Source: Mycobacterium sp.
Lineage (GTDB): Bacteria > Actinomycetota > Actinomycetes > Mycobacteriales > Mycobacteriaceae
Assembly: GCF_002863225.1 (NCBI RefSeq)
Contig: NZ_PKEK01000052.1
Span: 1-64,000, forward strand
DNA length: 64,000 bases
Reading direction: 5' to 3'
The translations under genes were made by a program, and so were the position numbers. Below the pieces are notes generated by a model that was given only the letters and a program-made list of their open reading frames with translations, was not told where the DNA came from and searched no databases. Positions 49,479 through 57,165 of this stretch are shown piece by piece; positions within the stretch are counted from its first letter, which is position 1, and every line of letters begins with the position of its first letter.

Positions 49479-50407
49479 TGCGGTGTCCCCTCACGTAACG
49501 CCTCGAGCCAACGTGTCGCCTTGTCCAGCGGAGGCGGCGGCGCGCCGGCTACCTCGCCCGTCGGCCAGGAGCCCAGGTAACGCACATCGGTGCAACGCTG
49601 ATGCAGCGCCTTGAGGGCCTCGGCGACGGCGTCGTCGTCGATGTGGCCGACGCAGTCCAGGAAGAACACGTAGGTGCCCAATTCGGTTCGGGTGGGCCGA
49701 GATTCGATTCGGGTAAGGTCGATACCCCGGATCCCGAACTCGGTGAGCGTCGACACCAGTGCGCTCGGCGCGTTGGCGATCCGCAACACCACCGAGGTCC
49801 GGTCGGCTCCGGTGCGGGCCGGCGGCCGACCAGGCCGGCCGACCAAAACGAACCGGGTGCGCGCGTTGGCCTCGTCGACAACGCCCTCCGCCAGGGTCGA
49901 CAGGCCGCGGTGCACGGCGGCCAGCGGTGAGCTGACCGCGGCGTCGACCAGTCCGTCGGCAACCTGTTGCGCCGCATCGGCATTGGAGATCGCCGGTCGC
50001 AACTCGGCGCCGGGCAGGTTGGCGGCCAACCAGTTTCGCACCTGGGCGGCGGCCACCGGGAAAGCGGCCAGCGTGTGGACGTCGGCGGCGGTCCGGCCGG
50101 GCTGGACGGCGATGCTGAACGCGACGTCCAGCGTCAGCTCGGCGAAGATCTGCAGCGGTGTCCCGATCGCCAGGCTGTCCAGCGTCGGCATGATCGAGCC
50201 GTCGATCGAGTTCTCGATCGGCACGCAGGCGAATTCGGCCGCGCCGTCCCGGACGGCGTCGAGCGCGGCGATCGTGCTGTCGACCGGCAGCGGGTGCGGG
50301 GCATCCGCTGTGGCCTGTGGAACCAGGCCGGCTTCGGTCATCTGCAACAGCGCCGCTTCGGTGAAGGTCCCCGCCGGACCGAGATACGCGATGCTGGCCA
50401 CGACCAA
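49475..50407 (-). CDS. pheA: Prephenate dehydratase PheA
   Basis: A 310-residue enzyme that converts prephenate to phenylpyruvate in phenylalanine synthesis. The N-terminal catalytic domain shows AYLGPAGTFTEAAL at the start and ARTRFVLVG (Thr-Arg-Phe motif). The C-terminal ACT domain (about 205-285) has GALVSTLTEFGIRGIDLTRIES (quoted in part), including the Phe-binding ESRP. It starts with GTG and lies divergent from the iron-box gene across 82 bp. The last codons overlap the mutase-family gene. Confidence 0.96.
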   Translation of the reverse strand: MVVASIAYLGPAGTFTEAALLQMTEAGLVPQATADAPHPLPVDSTIAALDAVRDGAAEFACVPIENSIDGSIMPTLDSLAIGTPLQIFAELTLDVAFSIAVQPGRTAADVHTLAAFPVAAAQVRNWLAANLPGAELRPAISNADAAQQVADGLVDAAVSSPLAAVHRGLSTLAEGVVDEANARTRFVLVGRPGRPPARTGADRTSVVLRIANAPSALVSTLTEFGIRGIDLTRIESRPTRTELGTYVFFLDCVGHIDDDAVAEALKALHQRCTDVRYLGSWPTGEVAGAPPPPLDKATRWLEALREGTPQ

Positions 50408-50451
50408 AACCCTATCGGGTCGTAGGGGTTGCGCCGTCCGATCGTGTTTAG

Positions 50452-50470
50452 TTAAGTAAGGCTTACCTCA
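50452..50470 (+). promoter_or_regulatory. Iron box (IdeR operator)
   Basis: The 19-mer TTAAGTAAGGCTTACCTCA matches the IdeR/DtxR consensus TTAGGTTAGGCTAACCTAA at 15 positions and holds the palindromic core AGTAAGGCTTACCT. It lies 20 bp before the ATG at 50490. The M. tuberculosis orthologue Rv3839 is a known IdeR-repressed gene, which agrees. Confidence 0.85.
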
Positions 50471-50489
50471 CTTGTTAGGACGGTCACCG

Positions 50490-51302
50490 ATGACACTCGC
50501 CCACTGCCCGGCGCCCACAACGGCCGAGCGGATCCGCAGCACCTGTGTCCGCGCCGGCGGCGCGCTGCTCGCGGTGGAAAGCGCCGAGCCGCTCACCACG
50601 CCGCTGCATCACCTGCTCGCCGACGGTTCGTTTGCGGTCGGCGTCCCCGCTGACGGCCCAGTCGCCGCACAGCTGGTCGACGCCGGGCCGGCGGGCGCCC
50701 AGACCGTGCTGGAGCTGGCCGATTACGCCCCTTTGCCGCTACGCGAACCGGTTCGTTCTCTGGTCTGGATCCGCGGTCGGCTGCACCAGATCGCGCTGCC
50801 CGAGGTGCGCGAGATGCTCGATTTGATCGCCTCCGAGCACCCGCATCCGGCGCTGCTGCAGGTGCGGACATCGGCCTCGCGACCGGTGGATGCGGACGGG
50901 CCGGCCGACACCCAGTATCTGCTGGCCCGGCTGGAGATCGAGTCGGTCGTGGTCACCGATGCCACCGGAGCCGAGGCTGTCGACTCCGCCGCGCTGCTGG
51001 CGGCGCGTCCCGACCCGTTCTGCGCATTCGAATCATGCTGGATCCGTCACCTCGACACCGCCCACCGCGATGTCGTCGCGCGGCTCGCCTCACGCTTGCC
51101 GGCCCGGTTGCGGCGCGGTGACGTCCGCCCGCTCGGCATCGACCGGTACGGCATGCGGCTGCGGGTGGAAAGCGCCGAGGGCGACCAGGACATCCGGCTG
51201 CCGTTCCGGGCGCCGGTGGACGACGTGATCGGGCTGGGCAAAGCCATCCGGGTGCTGCTGGGCTGCCCGTTCGTCAACGGTTTGCGCGCGCGCCAGGACT
51301 GA
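50490..51302 (+). CDS. Iron-regulated DUF2470 protein (Rv3839 orthologue)
   Basis: A 270-residue cytosolic protein. The C-terminal part carries the DUF2470 domain (GIDRYGMRLRVESAEG and RAPVDDVIGLGKAIRVLLG), found at the end of HugZ-type haem-degrading proteins; the N-terminal part resembles a flavin-binding split barrel. A role in haem or iron use is therefore plausible but unproven. The ATG at 50490 is chosen for AGGA about 10 bases upstream; a TTG at 50472 is in frame but overlaps the operator. Iron-box control implies expression when iron is low. The CPBP and LCP genes follow at 30 bp and by overlap. Confidence 0.87.
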   Translation: MTLAHCPAPTTAERIRSTCVRAGGALLAVESAEPLTTPLHHLLADGSFAVGVPADGPVAAQLVDAGPAGAQTVLELADYAPLPLREPVRSLVWIRGRLHQIALPEVREMLDLIASEHPHPALLQVRTSASRPVDADGPADTQYLLARLEIESVVVTDATGAEAVDSAALLAARPDPFCAFESCWIRHLDTAHRDVVARLASRLPARLRRGDVRPLGIDRYGMRLRVESAEGDQDIRLPFRAPVDDVIGLGKAIRVLLGCPFVNGLRARQD

Positions 51303-51332
51303 GCGCCGGCCCGCGCCGGTTACCGTGTCGGG

Positions 51333-52121
51333 GTGGCCGCACCCGACAGTGAAGCCGACGGTGGGCTAGGCGACGATCAGGCTCTCGAGCGACGGCCGCT
51401 GCGTGTCGAGCTCGTGATCGTGCTCGGTGTGACGTTCGGACTCAGCGCCGTCACGGCGGCGTTGCAGCTCGCCGATTCGGTGCTGCGCGGCCTGAGTTCC
51501 CAGCGCATTCCGCTCAACCCCAAGCGGTCCTACTTCGACCTGATCGACCTCGGGCTCGACGCCGCGGTCGTCGCGCAACTGGTCGCGTGGGGTGCGCTCG
51601 GCCTTTATCTGTTGTGGCGCACCGGATCAGCGCCGGCCGGTGTCGGGCTGAAGCGAATCAATTGGCGCCCCGATGTGCTCGGCGGTGTGGGCCTGGCCGC
51701 GTTGATCGGGCTGCCGGGGCTGGGGCTCTACCTGGCGGCGCGGGCCCTGCACCTGAATGCCTCGGTCGTGCCGTCCGGCTTGGGTAACTCGTGGTGGCGG
51801 GTCCCGATGCTGGTGCTCACCGCCTTTGCCGACGGTTGGGCCGAGGAGGTCATCGTTGTCGGCTACCTCCTCACCCGGCTGGGCCAGTTGGGTGTCGGGC
51901 CTCGCGCGGCGCTGGTGTGGTCGAGCCTGCTGCGCGCCGGGTACCACCTCTACCAGGGCTTCGGGGCCGGGCTCGGCAATTTCGTGATGGGCCTGGTGTT
52001 CGGCTACGCGTGGCAGCGGACCGGCCGGCTGTGGCCACTGGTGATCGCGCACGGGTTGATCGACACGGTCGCTTTTGCCGGATACGCGCTGCTGGCCGGG
52101 CATTTGAGTTGGTTGACGTGA
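51333..52121 (+). CDS. CPBP (Abi-type) membrane protein
   Basis: A 262-residue polytopic protein with about seven membrane segments, in the CPBP family of intramembrane proteases. The catalytic glutamates are in GWAEEVIVVG (Glu171-172), with His205 in RAGYHLYQG and His240 in IAHGLIDT. Two positions differ from the consensus: the Arg of EExxxR is Val, and the Asn of HxxxN is Asp. It may be an active protease with altered motif or a non-catalytic member. GTG start. The stop overlaps the LCP gene (GTGA), implying coupled translation. Confidence 0.82.
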   Translation: MAAPDSEADGGLGDDQALERRPLRVELVIVLGVTFGLSAVTAALQLADSVLRGLSSQRIPLNPKRSYFDLIDLGLDAAVVAQLVAWGALGLYLLWRTGSAPAGVGLKRINWRPDVLGGVGLAALIGLPGLGLYLAARALHLNASVVPSGLGNSWWRVPMLVLTAFADGWAEEVIVVGYLLTRLGQLGVGPRAALVWSSLLRAGYHLYQGFGAGLGNFVMGLVFGYAWQRTGRLWPLVIAHGLIDTVAFAGYALLAGHLSWLT

Positions 52122-53245
52122 ACGACCCGCGCCGTCGACGCCCGCCGCCACCGGGCATCCCGCCGCCGCGCCCGCTGACGCCGACCCGCCGCGCAGCCGT
52201 CGAGACGAAACCGGTCCGCCGCGCCCCCGCCGACCCGAAGCCGGTCCGCCGCGCCCCCGTCGAGCCGAAACCGGTCCGCCGCAAAAAGGCTTGGCTGCAG
52301 GTGATTTCGCTGAGCCTGGTGATCGCCACGCTGTTGGGTTGCGCGGCGATCCTGGGCGGCACCCTGTGGCTGGAGTCGGAGCTGCACCGCCAGGCGGCAT
52401 TGACCGACTACCCGGACCGGCCGGCTGCCGGACCCGGCAGCACCTGGCTACTGGTCGGCTCCGACAGCCGCCAGGGCTTGACCGTCGAGCAGCAGCAGGC
52501 GCTGGCGACCGGCGGCGAGACCGGCAACGGCCGGACCGACACCATCCTGGTGGTGCACGTGCCGGCGCTGGGTTCGAGCACCCCGACGACGATGGTCTCC
52601 ATACCTCGCGACTCGTACGTGCCCATTCCGGGTTACGGCCGAGACAAGATCAACGCGGCGTTCGCGATGGGCGGCGCGCCGCTGCTCGCGCAGACGGTCG
52701 AGCAGGCCACCGGCCTGCGCATCGACCACTACGCGGAAATCGGATTCAGCGGGTTCGCCGGTCTGGTCGACAGCCTGGGCGGGGTCACGGTGTGCCCGGT
52801 CGCAGCGATCAACGACCCGCTGGCCGGCATCGATCTGCCTCCCGGGTGCCAGGAGCTGGACGGCCGCACCGCGCTCGGCTACGTCCGGAGCCGGGCCACG
52901 CCGCGCGCCGACCTCGATCGGATGATCGACCAGCGACAGTTCATGTCGGCGCTGCTGCATCGAGCGGTGAGCCCGGCCGTGTGGCTCAACCCCTGGCGGT
53001 GGTACGCGGTGCCGCATGCCGCGGCCGGTGCACTGACCGTCGACAACGGTGACCACGTGTGGGACCTCGCCCGGCTGGCCTGGTCTCTGCACGGCTCGAC
53101 CACCGAAATGACCGTGCCGATCGGGGATTTCGCCAGTTCCAGCGCGGGCGCCGTAGTGGTGTGGGACCACCAGAAGGCGGCCGCGTTGTTCGATGCGCTG
53201 GCCGCCGACAAGCCGGTGCCCGCTACCGTGAGCGAACAGCCCTGA
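52118..53245 (+). CDS. LytR-CpsA-Psr (LCP) family protein
   Basis: A 375-residue envelope protein that should transfer arabinogalactan or another glycopolymer from its lipid carrier to peptidoglycan. It has a Pro/Arg-rich cytosolic N-terminus with three repeats of KPVRRAP(A/V)xP type (about 26-50), a membrane helix (about 60-83) and the LCP domain with LLVGSDSRQG, VSIPRDSYVPIPGYGRDKIN and YVRSRATPRADLDRMIDQRQ, which hold the pyrophosphate-binding Arg and Asp residues. The M. tuberculosis counterpart Rv3840 is short and lacks the membrane anchor, so this looks like the full-length form. The GTG start overlaps the CPBP stop. Confidence 0.9.
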   Translation: MNDPRRRRPPPPGIPPPRPLTPTRRAAVETKPVRRAPADPKPVRRAPVEPKPVRRKKAWLQVISLSLVIATLLGCAAILGGTLWLESELHRQAALTDYPDRPAAGPGSTWLLVGSDSRQGLTVEQQQALATGGETGNGRTDTILVVHVPALGSSTPTTMVSIPRDSYVPIPGYGRDKINAAFAMGGAPLLAQTVEQATGLRIDHYAEIGFSGFAGLVDSLGGVTVCPVAAINDPLAGIDLPPGCQELDGRTALGYVRSRATPRADLDRMIDQRQFMSALLHRAVSPAVWLNPWRWYAVPHAAAGALTVDNGDHVWDLARLAWSLHGSTTEMTVPIGDFASSSAGAVVVWDHQKAAALFDALAADKPVPATVSEQP

Positions 53246-53286
53246 TTTATTGGCCGGCCACGGCCGACAGTTGGTGCCGCGCCTCG

Positions 53287-53311
53287 TAAACCTAGCCTTC
53301 GTTTACTTAGG
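53287..53311 (+). promoter_or_regulatory. Candidate iron-box-like element upstream of bfrB
   Basis: TAAAC (53287-53291) and GTTTA (53301-53305) frame a 19-bp imperfect palindrome, and TTAGG follows at 53307-53311. Upstream of bfrB in M. tuberculosis two adjacent IdeR boxes activate transcription when iron is plentiful. The match to the consensus is weak. Confidence 0.35.
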
Positions 53312-53377
53312 CGACGCTGGCCTCGGTGAGTATTACCTTGGGTGACAAGGCATTTCGAGCTGGGTACGTTGGCGGAC

Positions 53378-53923
53378 ATGAGCGATCACGATAGCCACAA
53401 GACGAAGTTCCATGCGTTGCTGCAAGAGCAGGTCTTTCACGAGTTCACCAATTCCCAGCAATACATCGCCATGGCCGTGTACTTCGACGGCGCCGACCTC
53501 CCGCAGCTCGCCAAGCACTTCTACGCGCAGGCCATCGAGGAACGCAACCACGCGATGATGTTGGTCCAATACCTGCTGGATCGCGATGTGCGCGTTGACA
53601 TTCCAGGCGTCGACAGCGTGCGCAACACGTTCGACGCCCCGCGTGAAGCGCTGGCGCTGGCGTTGGATCAGGAGCGCGCGGTCACCGATCAGGTCAGTCG
53701 GCTCGCGGCAGCCGCCCGCGACGAAGGTGACTACCTCGGCGAGCAGTTCATGCAGTGGTTCCTGCGCGAACAGGTGGAAGAGATGGCGCTGATGACCTCG
53801 CTGGTGCGGGTCGCCGATCGGGCCGGCACGAACCTGTTCGACCTGGAAACCTACGTCGACCGGGAAATCGGCCTGCAGCGCAACTCTGCCGACGCACCCG
53901 CGGCGGCCGGCGGTCGCCTCTGA
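53378..53923 (+). CDS. bfrB: Ferritin BfrB
   Basis: A 181-residue ferritin, the same length as M. tuberculosis BfrB, that forms a 24-subunit iron-storage shell with ferroxidase sites. Conserved helices hold HEFTNSQQYIAMAVYFDG, the ligand segment AIEERNHAMMLVQ and LREQVEEMALM. The extended C-terminus ends AAAGGRL, as in the orthologue. The ATG at 53378 (MSDHDSHKTKFHAL) matches the family start. It is the storage counterpart of the iron-box gene upstream, and converges on glpQ1. Confidence 0.96.
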   Translation: MSDHDSHKTKFHALLQEQVFHEFTNSQQYIAMAVYFDGADLPQLAKHFYAQAIEERNHAMMLVQYLLDRDVRVDIPGVDSVRNTFDAPREALALALDQERAVTDQVSRLAAAARDEGDYLGEQFMQWFLREQVEEMALMTSLVRVADRAGTNLFDLETYVDREIGLQRNSADAPAAAGGRL

Positions 53924-53938
53924 GGCCTGCCGGCCCGG

Positions 53939-54763
53939 CTAGTGCTGGTCGACGCCCGTCAGGCCGTCTTCCAGCCAGGCTTTGACGCGTCCGGGGTAGT
54001 TGGTGGCCAGCCACGCCACCCCGATGTCGCGACAGAATCGGACGTCGTCGTAATCGTCGGGCGTCCAGCAGTACAGCGCCCGGCCCTGTGCGGCCGCGCG
54101 GTCGACCAGCTCGGGGTGCTCCCGCAGCGTGGCGATCGACGGCCCCACCGCGGTCGCGCCGATGGTGCTGGCCGCGCTGCTCCCCAGAAAGCGGTGGCTG
54201 CGGCCCAGCAGCACCGTCGGCAGCAACGGCGCTGCCCGCCGGACCCGCCACAGCGCGGAAGCGGAGAAGGACATCACCACCGCGCGGGACAGATCGGCGG
54301 ACGCCGGCGATGCGATGCCGAAGCGGTGCAGCAGCGCCAGCACTTTGCTCTCGACCAGCGCGCCGTACCGGACGGGGTGCTTGGTTTCGATGAAGATCTT
54401 CACCGGCCGCTTCCAGTCCAGCACCAGCGAGACCAGAGCGTCCAGGGTCAGCAGACCGGTATCGCCGTGGGTCCCGTCGGCGCGCCAACTGCCGTGCCAG
54501 GAGCCGAATTCCAGTTCCCGCAGCTGGGCCAGCGTCATCATGCTGACCAGACCGGCGCCGGTCGACGTCCGGTCCAGCTTGCGATCGTGCACACAGACCA
54601 GGTGCCCGTCGCGGGTGAGCCGGACATCGCACTCGACGCCGTCGGCGCCTTCGCGCAGCGCGAGATCGTAGGCGGCCAGCGTGTGCTCGGGGCGAGACGC
54701 CGAAGCGCCGCGGTGGGCTACTACGAACGGGTGCCGAGAGACCACTTCCTCGGCGAACGTCAT
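53939..54763 (-). CDS. glpQ1: Glycerophosphodiester phosphodiesterase GlpQ1
   Basis: A 274-residue GDPD-family enzyme, the same length as M. tuberculosis GlpQ1, that releases glycerol-3-phosphate from glycerophosphodiesters. The active site is in VVAHRGASASRPEHTLAAY and GVECDVRLTRDGHLVCVHD, which supply the catalytic His pair, Arg and the metal-binding Glu/Asp. No signal peptide is present, so it should act in the cytosol. The ATG at 54763 lies 4 bp after the zinc-ribbon gene's stop; it is likely in one transcript with that gene. Confidence 0.93.
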   Translation of the reverse strand: MTFAEEVVSRHPFVVAHRGASASRPEHTLAAYDLALREGADGVECDVRLTRDGHLVCVHDRKLDRTSTGAGLVSMMTLAQLRELEFGSWHGSWRADGTHGDTGLLTLDALVSLVLDWKRPVKIFIETKHPVRYGALVESKVLALLHRFGIASPASADLSRAVVMSFSASALWRVRRAAPLLPTVLLGRSHRFLGSSAASTIGATAVGPSIATLREHPELVDRAAAQGRALYCWTPDDYDDVRFCRDIGVAWLATNYPGRVKAWLEDGLTGVDQH

Positions 54764-54767
54764 GTCC

Positions 54768-55904
54768 CTATGCTGCCGGTTCTTCACCCGGCAACTCAAC
54801 CGCTGCAGCAGATTCCGTGCCGCCGACCGGATAGTTCTCGTCGGCGTCACTGACCACCACCCAGCGATGGGCGGGCCGTTCGACGGGTTTGCGCTCGAAG
54901 CCCTCGTAGAGCTTCGCGGTCACCAGCGTCGCCGCCAACGCGACCAGGTACGCCACGATCATCGCCACGGTGTTGTTGGCGATCCCCTGGGCGTCCGGCG
55001 CTCCGCTGGTGATCGATGCGAATACCGACGTCAGCGTGCTGACCAGCCATATCAGCCACCAGCTCCAGATCACCGGGCGCATCTGGCTGTAGTGGTCTTC
55101 GGTCTTGGCCAGCTCGATGACGTACACCAGCGCCCACACCGATCCGAGCAGCGGCAGGCAACAGAACGCCAGGCAGGCCGCCATCAGCGCCCAGCTGGCC
55201 AAGTGTTCCGTGGTGGCACCGACGACGGCGAAGATGATCGCCAGCGCCATCGCCGCAAACGGCGGGAGCAAGGTGCCCGTCCACAGCGCCCGCCGGCTGC
55301 GCGACTCCGGCAGGCCGGCGTGTTCGAACGCCGCGGCGCGGCGGGCGATCAGCCAACGGGTCAGCAGGAACGCCGTCGTCATCACCGCCGCGACCGCGGC
55401 CAGGCTGGCCAGCACGCTGAGCAGCGCGGCCGCATCGGCGACCAGCCAGTTCAACAGGGTGTTGCGGTTGATCACCAGGAGCAGGTATCGCAGCACGTGC
55501 ACCAGGGCGGCCACACCCAGGGCCACGGCCGACACCAGGAACGCACTGCGGACGCGGTCGGGTGGCGGCGCCTGGCGCTGCTCGCGGCCCGGCCCGCCGT
55601 CCTGATCGACCTGATCCCGCAGGCCCCAGCGCGGAATCGCCAGGTAGCGCGGAGTCGGCCCGAGCGGGCGGCGAGGACGGCGCGGCGGAGGTGGCGGCCC
55701 GGGGCGCACCGCGATCCACCGGTATCCCGGTGGCAGCCGAGGCGCGGTTCGTGGGCCGGTGCCCCAGCCGCTGGGGAGAGTGGTCGGTGGGGCGGGTTCG
55801 GTTGCCGCCGGCGCCAGCAGCGTTCCGTTACAGCGTGGGCACCACGAGCGTTGCTTGTCGCGCACATTCCAGCGGGTGCCGCACTGGGAGCACACTTGGA
55901 TCAT
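54768..55904 (-). CDS. Zinc-ribbon membrane protein (Rv3843c orthologue, DUF4328-like)
   Basis: A 378-residue protein. The N-terminus has a zinc ribbon (CSQCGTRW...RSWCPRCNG, Cys pairs at about 5/8 and 22/25), then a Pro/Arg-rich stretch (35-110) and six membrane segments (about 115-335). Two pieces, WALVYVIELAKTEDHYS and MRPVIWSWWLIWL, look like the DUF4328 family. Function unknown; the layout suggests a membrane-stress or regulatory protein. The ATG at 55904 is chosen because it starts the zinc ribbon and GAGGAG lies 10 bases upstream. That GAGGAG is part of an inverted MIRU-like repeat. Confidence 0.82.
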   Translation of the reverse strand: MIQVCSQCGTRWNVRDKQRSWCPRCNGTLLAPAATEPAPPTTLPSGWGTGPRTAPRLPPGYRWIAVRPGPPPPPRRPRRPLGPTPRYLAIPRWGLRDQVDQDGGPGREQRQAPPPDRVRSAFLVSAVALGVAALVHVLRYLLLVINRNTLLNWLVADAAALLSVLASLAAVAAVMTTAFLLTRWLIARRAAAFEHAGLPESRSRRALWTGTLLPPFAAMALAIIFAVVGATTEHLASWALMAACLAFCCLPLLGSVWALVYVIELAKTEDHYSQMRPVIWSWWLIWLVSTLTSVFASITSGAPDAQGIANNTVAMIVAYLVALAATLVTAKLYEGFERKPVERPAHRWVVVSDADENYPVGGTESAAAVELPGEEPAA

Positions 55905-55910
55905 CGGCGG

Positions 55911-55948
55911 TGCTCCTCGCCATCGCTGCACTCCGCATCGCTGCGCGC
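55911..55948 (-). repeat. Single MIRU-like repeat copy, inverted
   Basis: On the minus strand the core reads GATGCGGAGTGCAGCGATGG followed by CGAGGAGC, matching the pattern of the tandem copies at 48507-48600 in most positions. It lies just 5' of the zinc-ribbon gene and its GAGGAG serves as that gene's ribosome binding site. Confidence 0.6.
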
Positions 55949-56027
55949 TGCGTTACTGCAGTTCGCAGCGTCGGCGGCACGAATCATGAGTTCAGCGTAG
56001 CGAAGCGACGACGCCCGACGCGCCAGC

Positions 56028-56372
56028 TCAGATACTTCCCGGGCTGCCGTCGTTGGTCACCACCGGGCGCCCGGCCGCGGCCCAGGCCAGCATGCCGCCC
56101 TCGACGTTGATCGGCTCGAACCCGTCGCGGGCCAGGAAATCGGCGACCTTTGCGGAGCGCCCGCCCGCCTTGCAGATCACGTACAGGGTGGCGGACCGGT
56201 CGATCTCGTTGAGCCGGCCGGGCACCTCTCCCATCGGAATGTGTTGCGCGGCCGCCGCGTGTCCTTGATTCCACTCGTCGTCCTCGCGGACATCCAGCAA
56301 CAGCGTGGACGGCCCGAATTCGGTGGGCAGATCGGCGATGGTGGTTTGTGCCACGGACGGTTCTGAACTCAC
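56028..56372 (-). CDS. Single-domain rhodanese (sulfurtransferase)
   Basis: A 114-residue cytosolic rhodanese. The active-site cysteine is in YVICKAGGRS (loop CKAGGR, about residues 66-71), preceded by LLLDVREDDEWNQGHAAAA, the CH2-type motif. It may carry sulfane sulfur in thiol or cyanide metabolism. The GTG at 56372 starts SSEPSVAQTT. It lies downstream of the DnaA-box cluster and is alone on its strand. Not at this place in M. tuberculosis, as I recall. Confidence 0.88.
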   Translation of the reverse strand: MSSEPSVAQTTIADLPTEFGPSTLLLDVREDDEWNQGHAAAAQHIPMGEVPGRLNEIDRSATLYVICKAGGRSAKVADFLARDGFEPINVEGGMLAWAAAGRPVVTNDGSPGSI

Positions 56373-56853
56373 GGTGACGATCTTGGCACGCGCAGCGAAA
56401 CAACGCGATGCCCGCCGTTCAGCTAAAACCGGGTATCCACAGTTTCCACAGGTTTATCCACAGGCGCCCCCACCGTCGTTTGCGGCATCGCCGCACGTTC
56501 GCGCGCCCGACCCGGCCCACCGTTTGTGGATAACCGTGGGTCGTAACCGCTTCGTGATCGACAGGCTCGTCGAGCACTCAGCGAATTCTTAGCCAGCCTC
56601 ACGGTGTCTGGCCGCGCCGGCATATGGGGCATGTCACATCGACCGAAGCCGTGTCGCTGTCGGCCCGCCGGGCCACGGGGCTGATTATTCGGCACGCGAA
56701 AAACAAGAACTCCAGCAAAAACTTGCTGGTCAGCGGCTCCCGGCAGGCGCAATTTTCCAGGCGGTACAGAAGAGGATATGATCGCGATCACCGAGACATT
56801 TTGTGACTCATCTCACGGGGGAAATAGTTGGACGCGCAGGCCGGAGCCACCCG
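56373..56853. other. 481-bp intergenic region, rhodanese/small-membrane-protein
   Basis: This divergent region holds the DnaA-box-like cluster (56434-56533), described separately. Beyond about 56560 I see only AT-richer sequence, including a run around 56690-56730 (ACGCGAAAAACAAGAACTCC). No convincing gene; the plus-strand promoter for the small membrane protein must lie in the right part. Confidence 0.5.
56434..56533. other. DnaA-box-like cluster
   Basis: TTATCCACA at 56454-56462 and its inverse TGTGGATAA at 56525-56533 are perfect matches to the classic DnaA box. Near-matches TATCCACAG (56434-56442) and TTTCCACA (56443-56450) lie beside the first. Four box-like sequences in 100 bp is far above chance in GC-rich DNA. 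Mycobacterial oriC boxes usually read TTGTCCACA. Confidence 0.6.
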
Positions 56854-57012
56854 ATGACGACGCAACCGTTTGGACCCCAATCGGCGCCTTCGTCGTCGCA
56901 TTGGTACGCGACGTCAGCGACGTGCAATCGCTCGTACCTACTCGCCGGGCTTCGCGCCGGCTTGATCGCTCTGGTTTTGCTGGCGGTACTCGCCCTCATC
57001 ATCTGGTTCTGA
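56854..57012 (+). CDS. Small membrane protein, 52 residues
   Basis: The frame from ATG 56854 encodes a protein with a polar N-terminus (MTTQPFGPQSAPSSSHWYA) and one C-terminal membrane helix (LRAGLIALVLLAVLALIIWF). GGAG lies 8 bases upstream. An upstream in-frame GTG at 56803 would add 17 residues. It precedes sodA by 153 bp on the same strand. Plausible real gene; function unknown. Confidence 0.55.
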   Translation: MTTQPFGPQSAPSSSHWYATSATCNRSYLLAGLRAGLIALVLLAVLALIIWF

Positions 57013-57165
57013 AGTCAAGCTGCCGGGTACTCGCCCGAGCACCCCGTTCTTGCGGCCTTCGCGGCGATGGAGCAGGGTTGGTTGGGATAGGCCGACCCGC
57101 CGTCAACAGCCTCAGAGCGGCCCGTCAGAGTAGATCGGAAACGATCATCACCAGGAAGGAACCGC

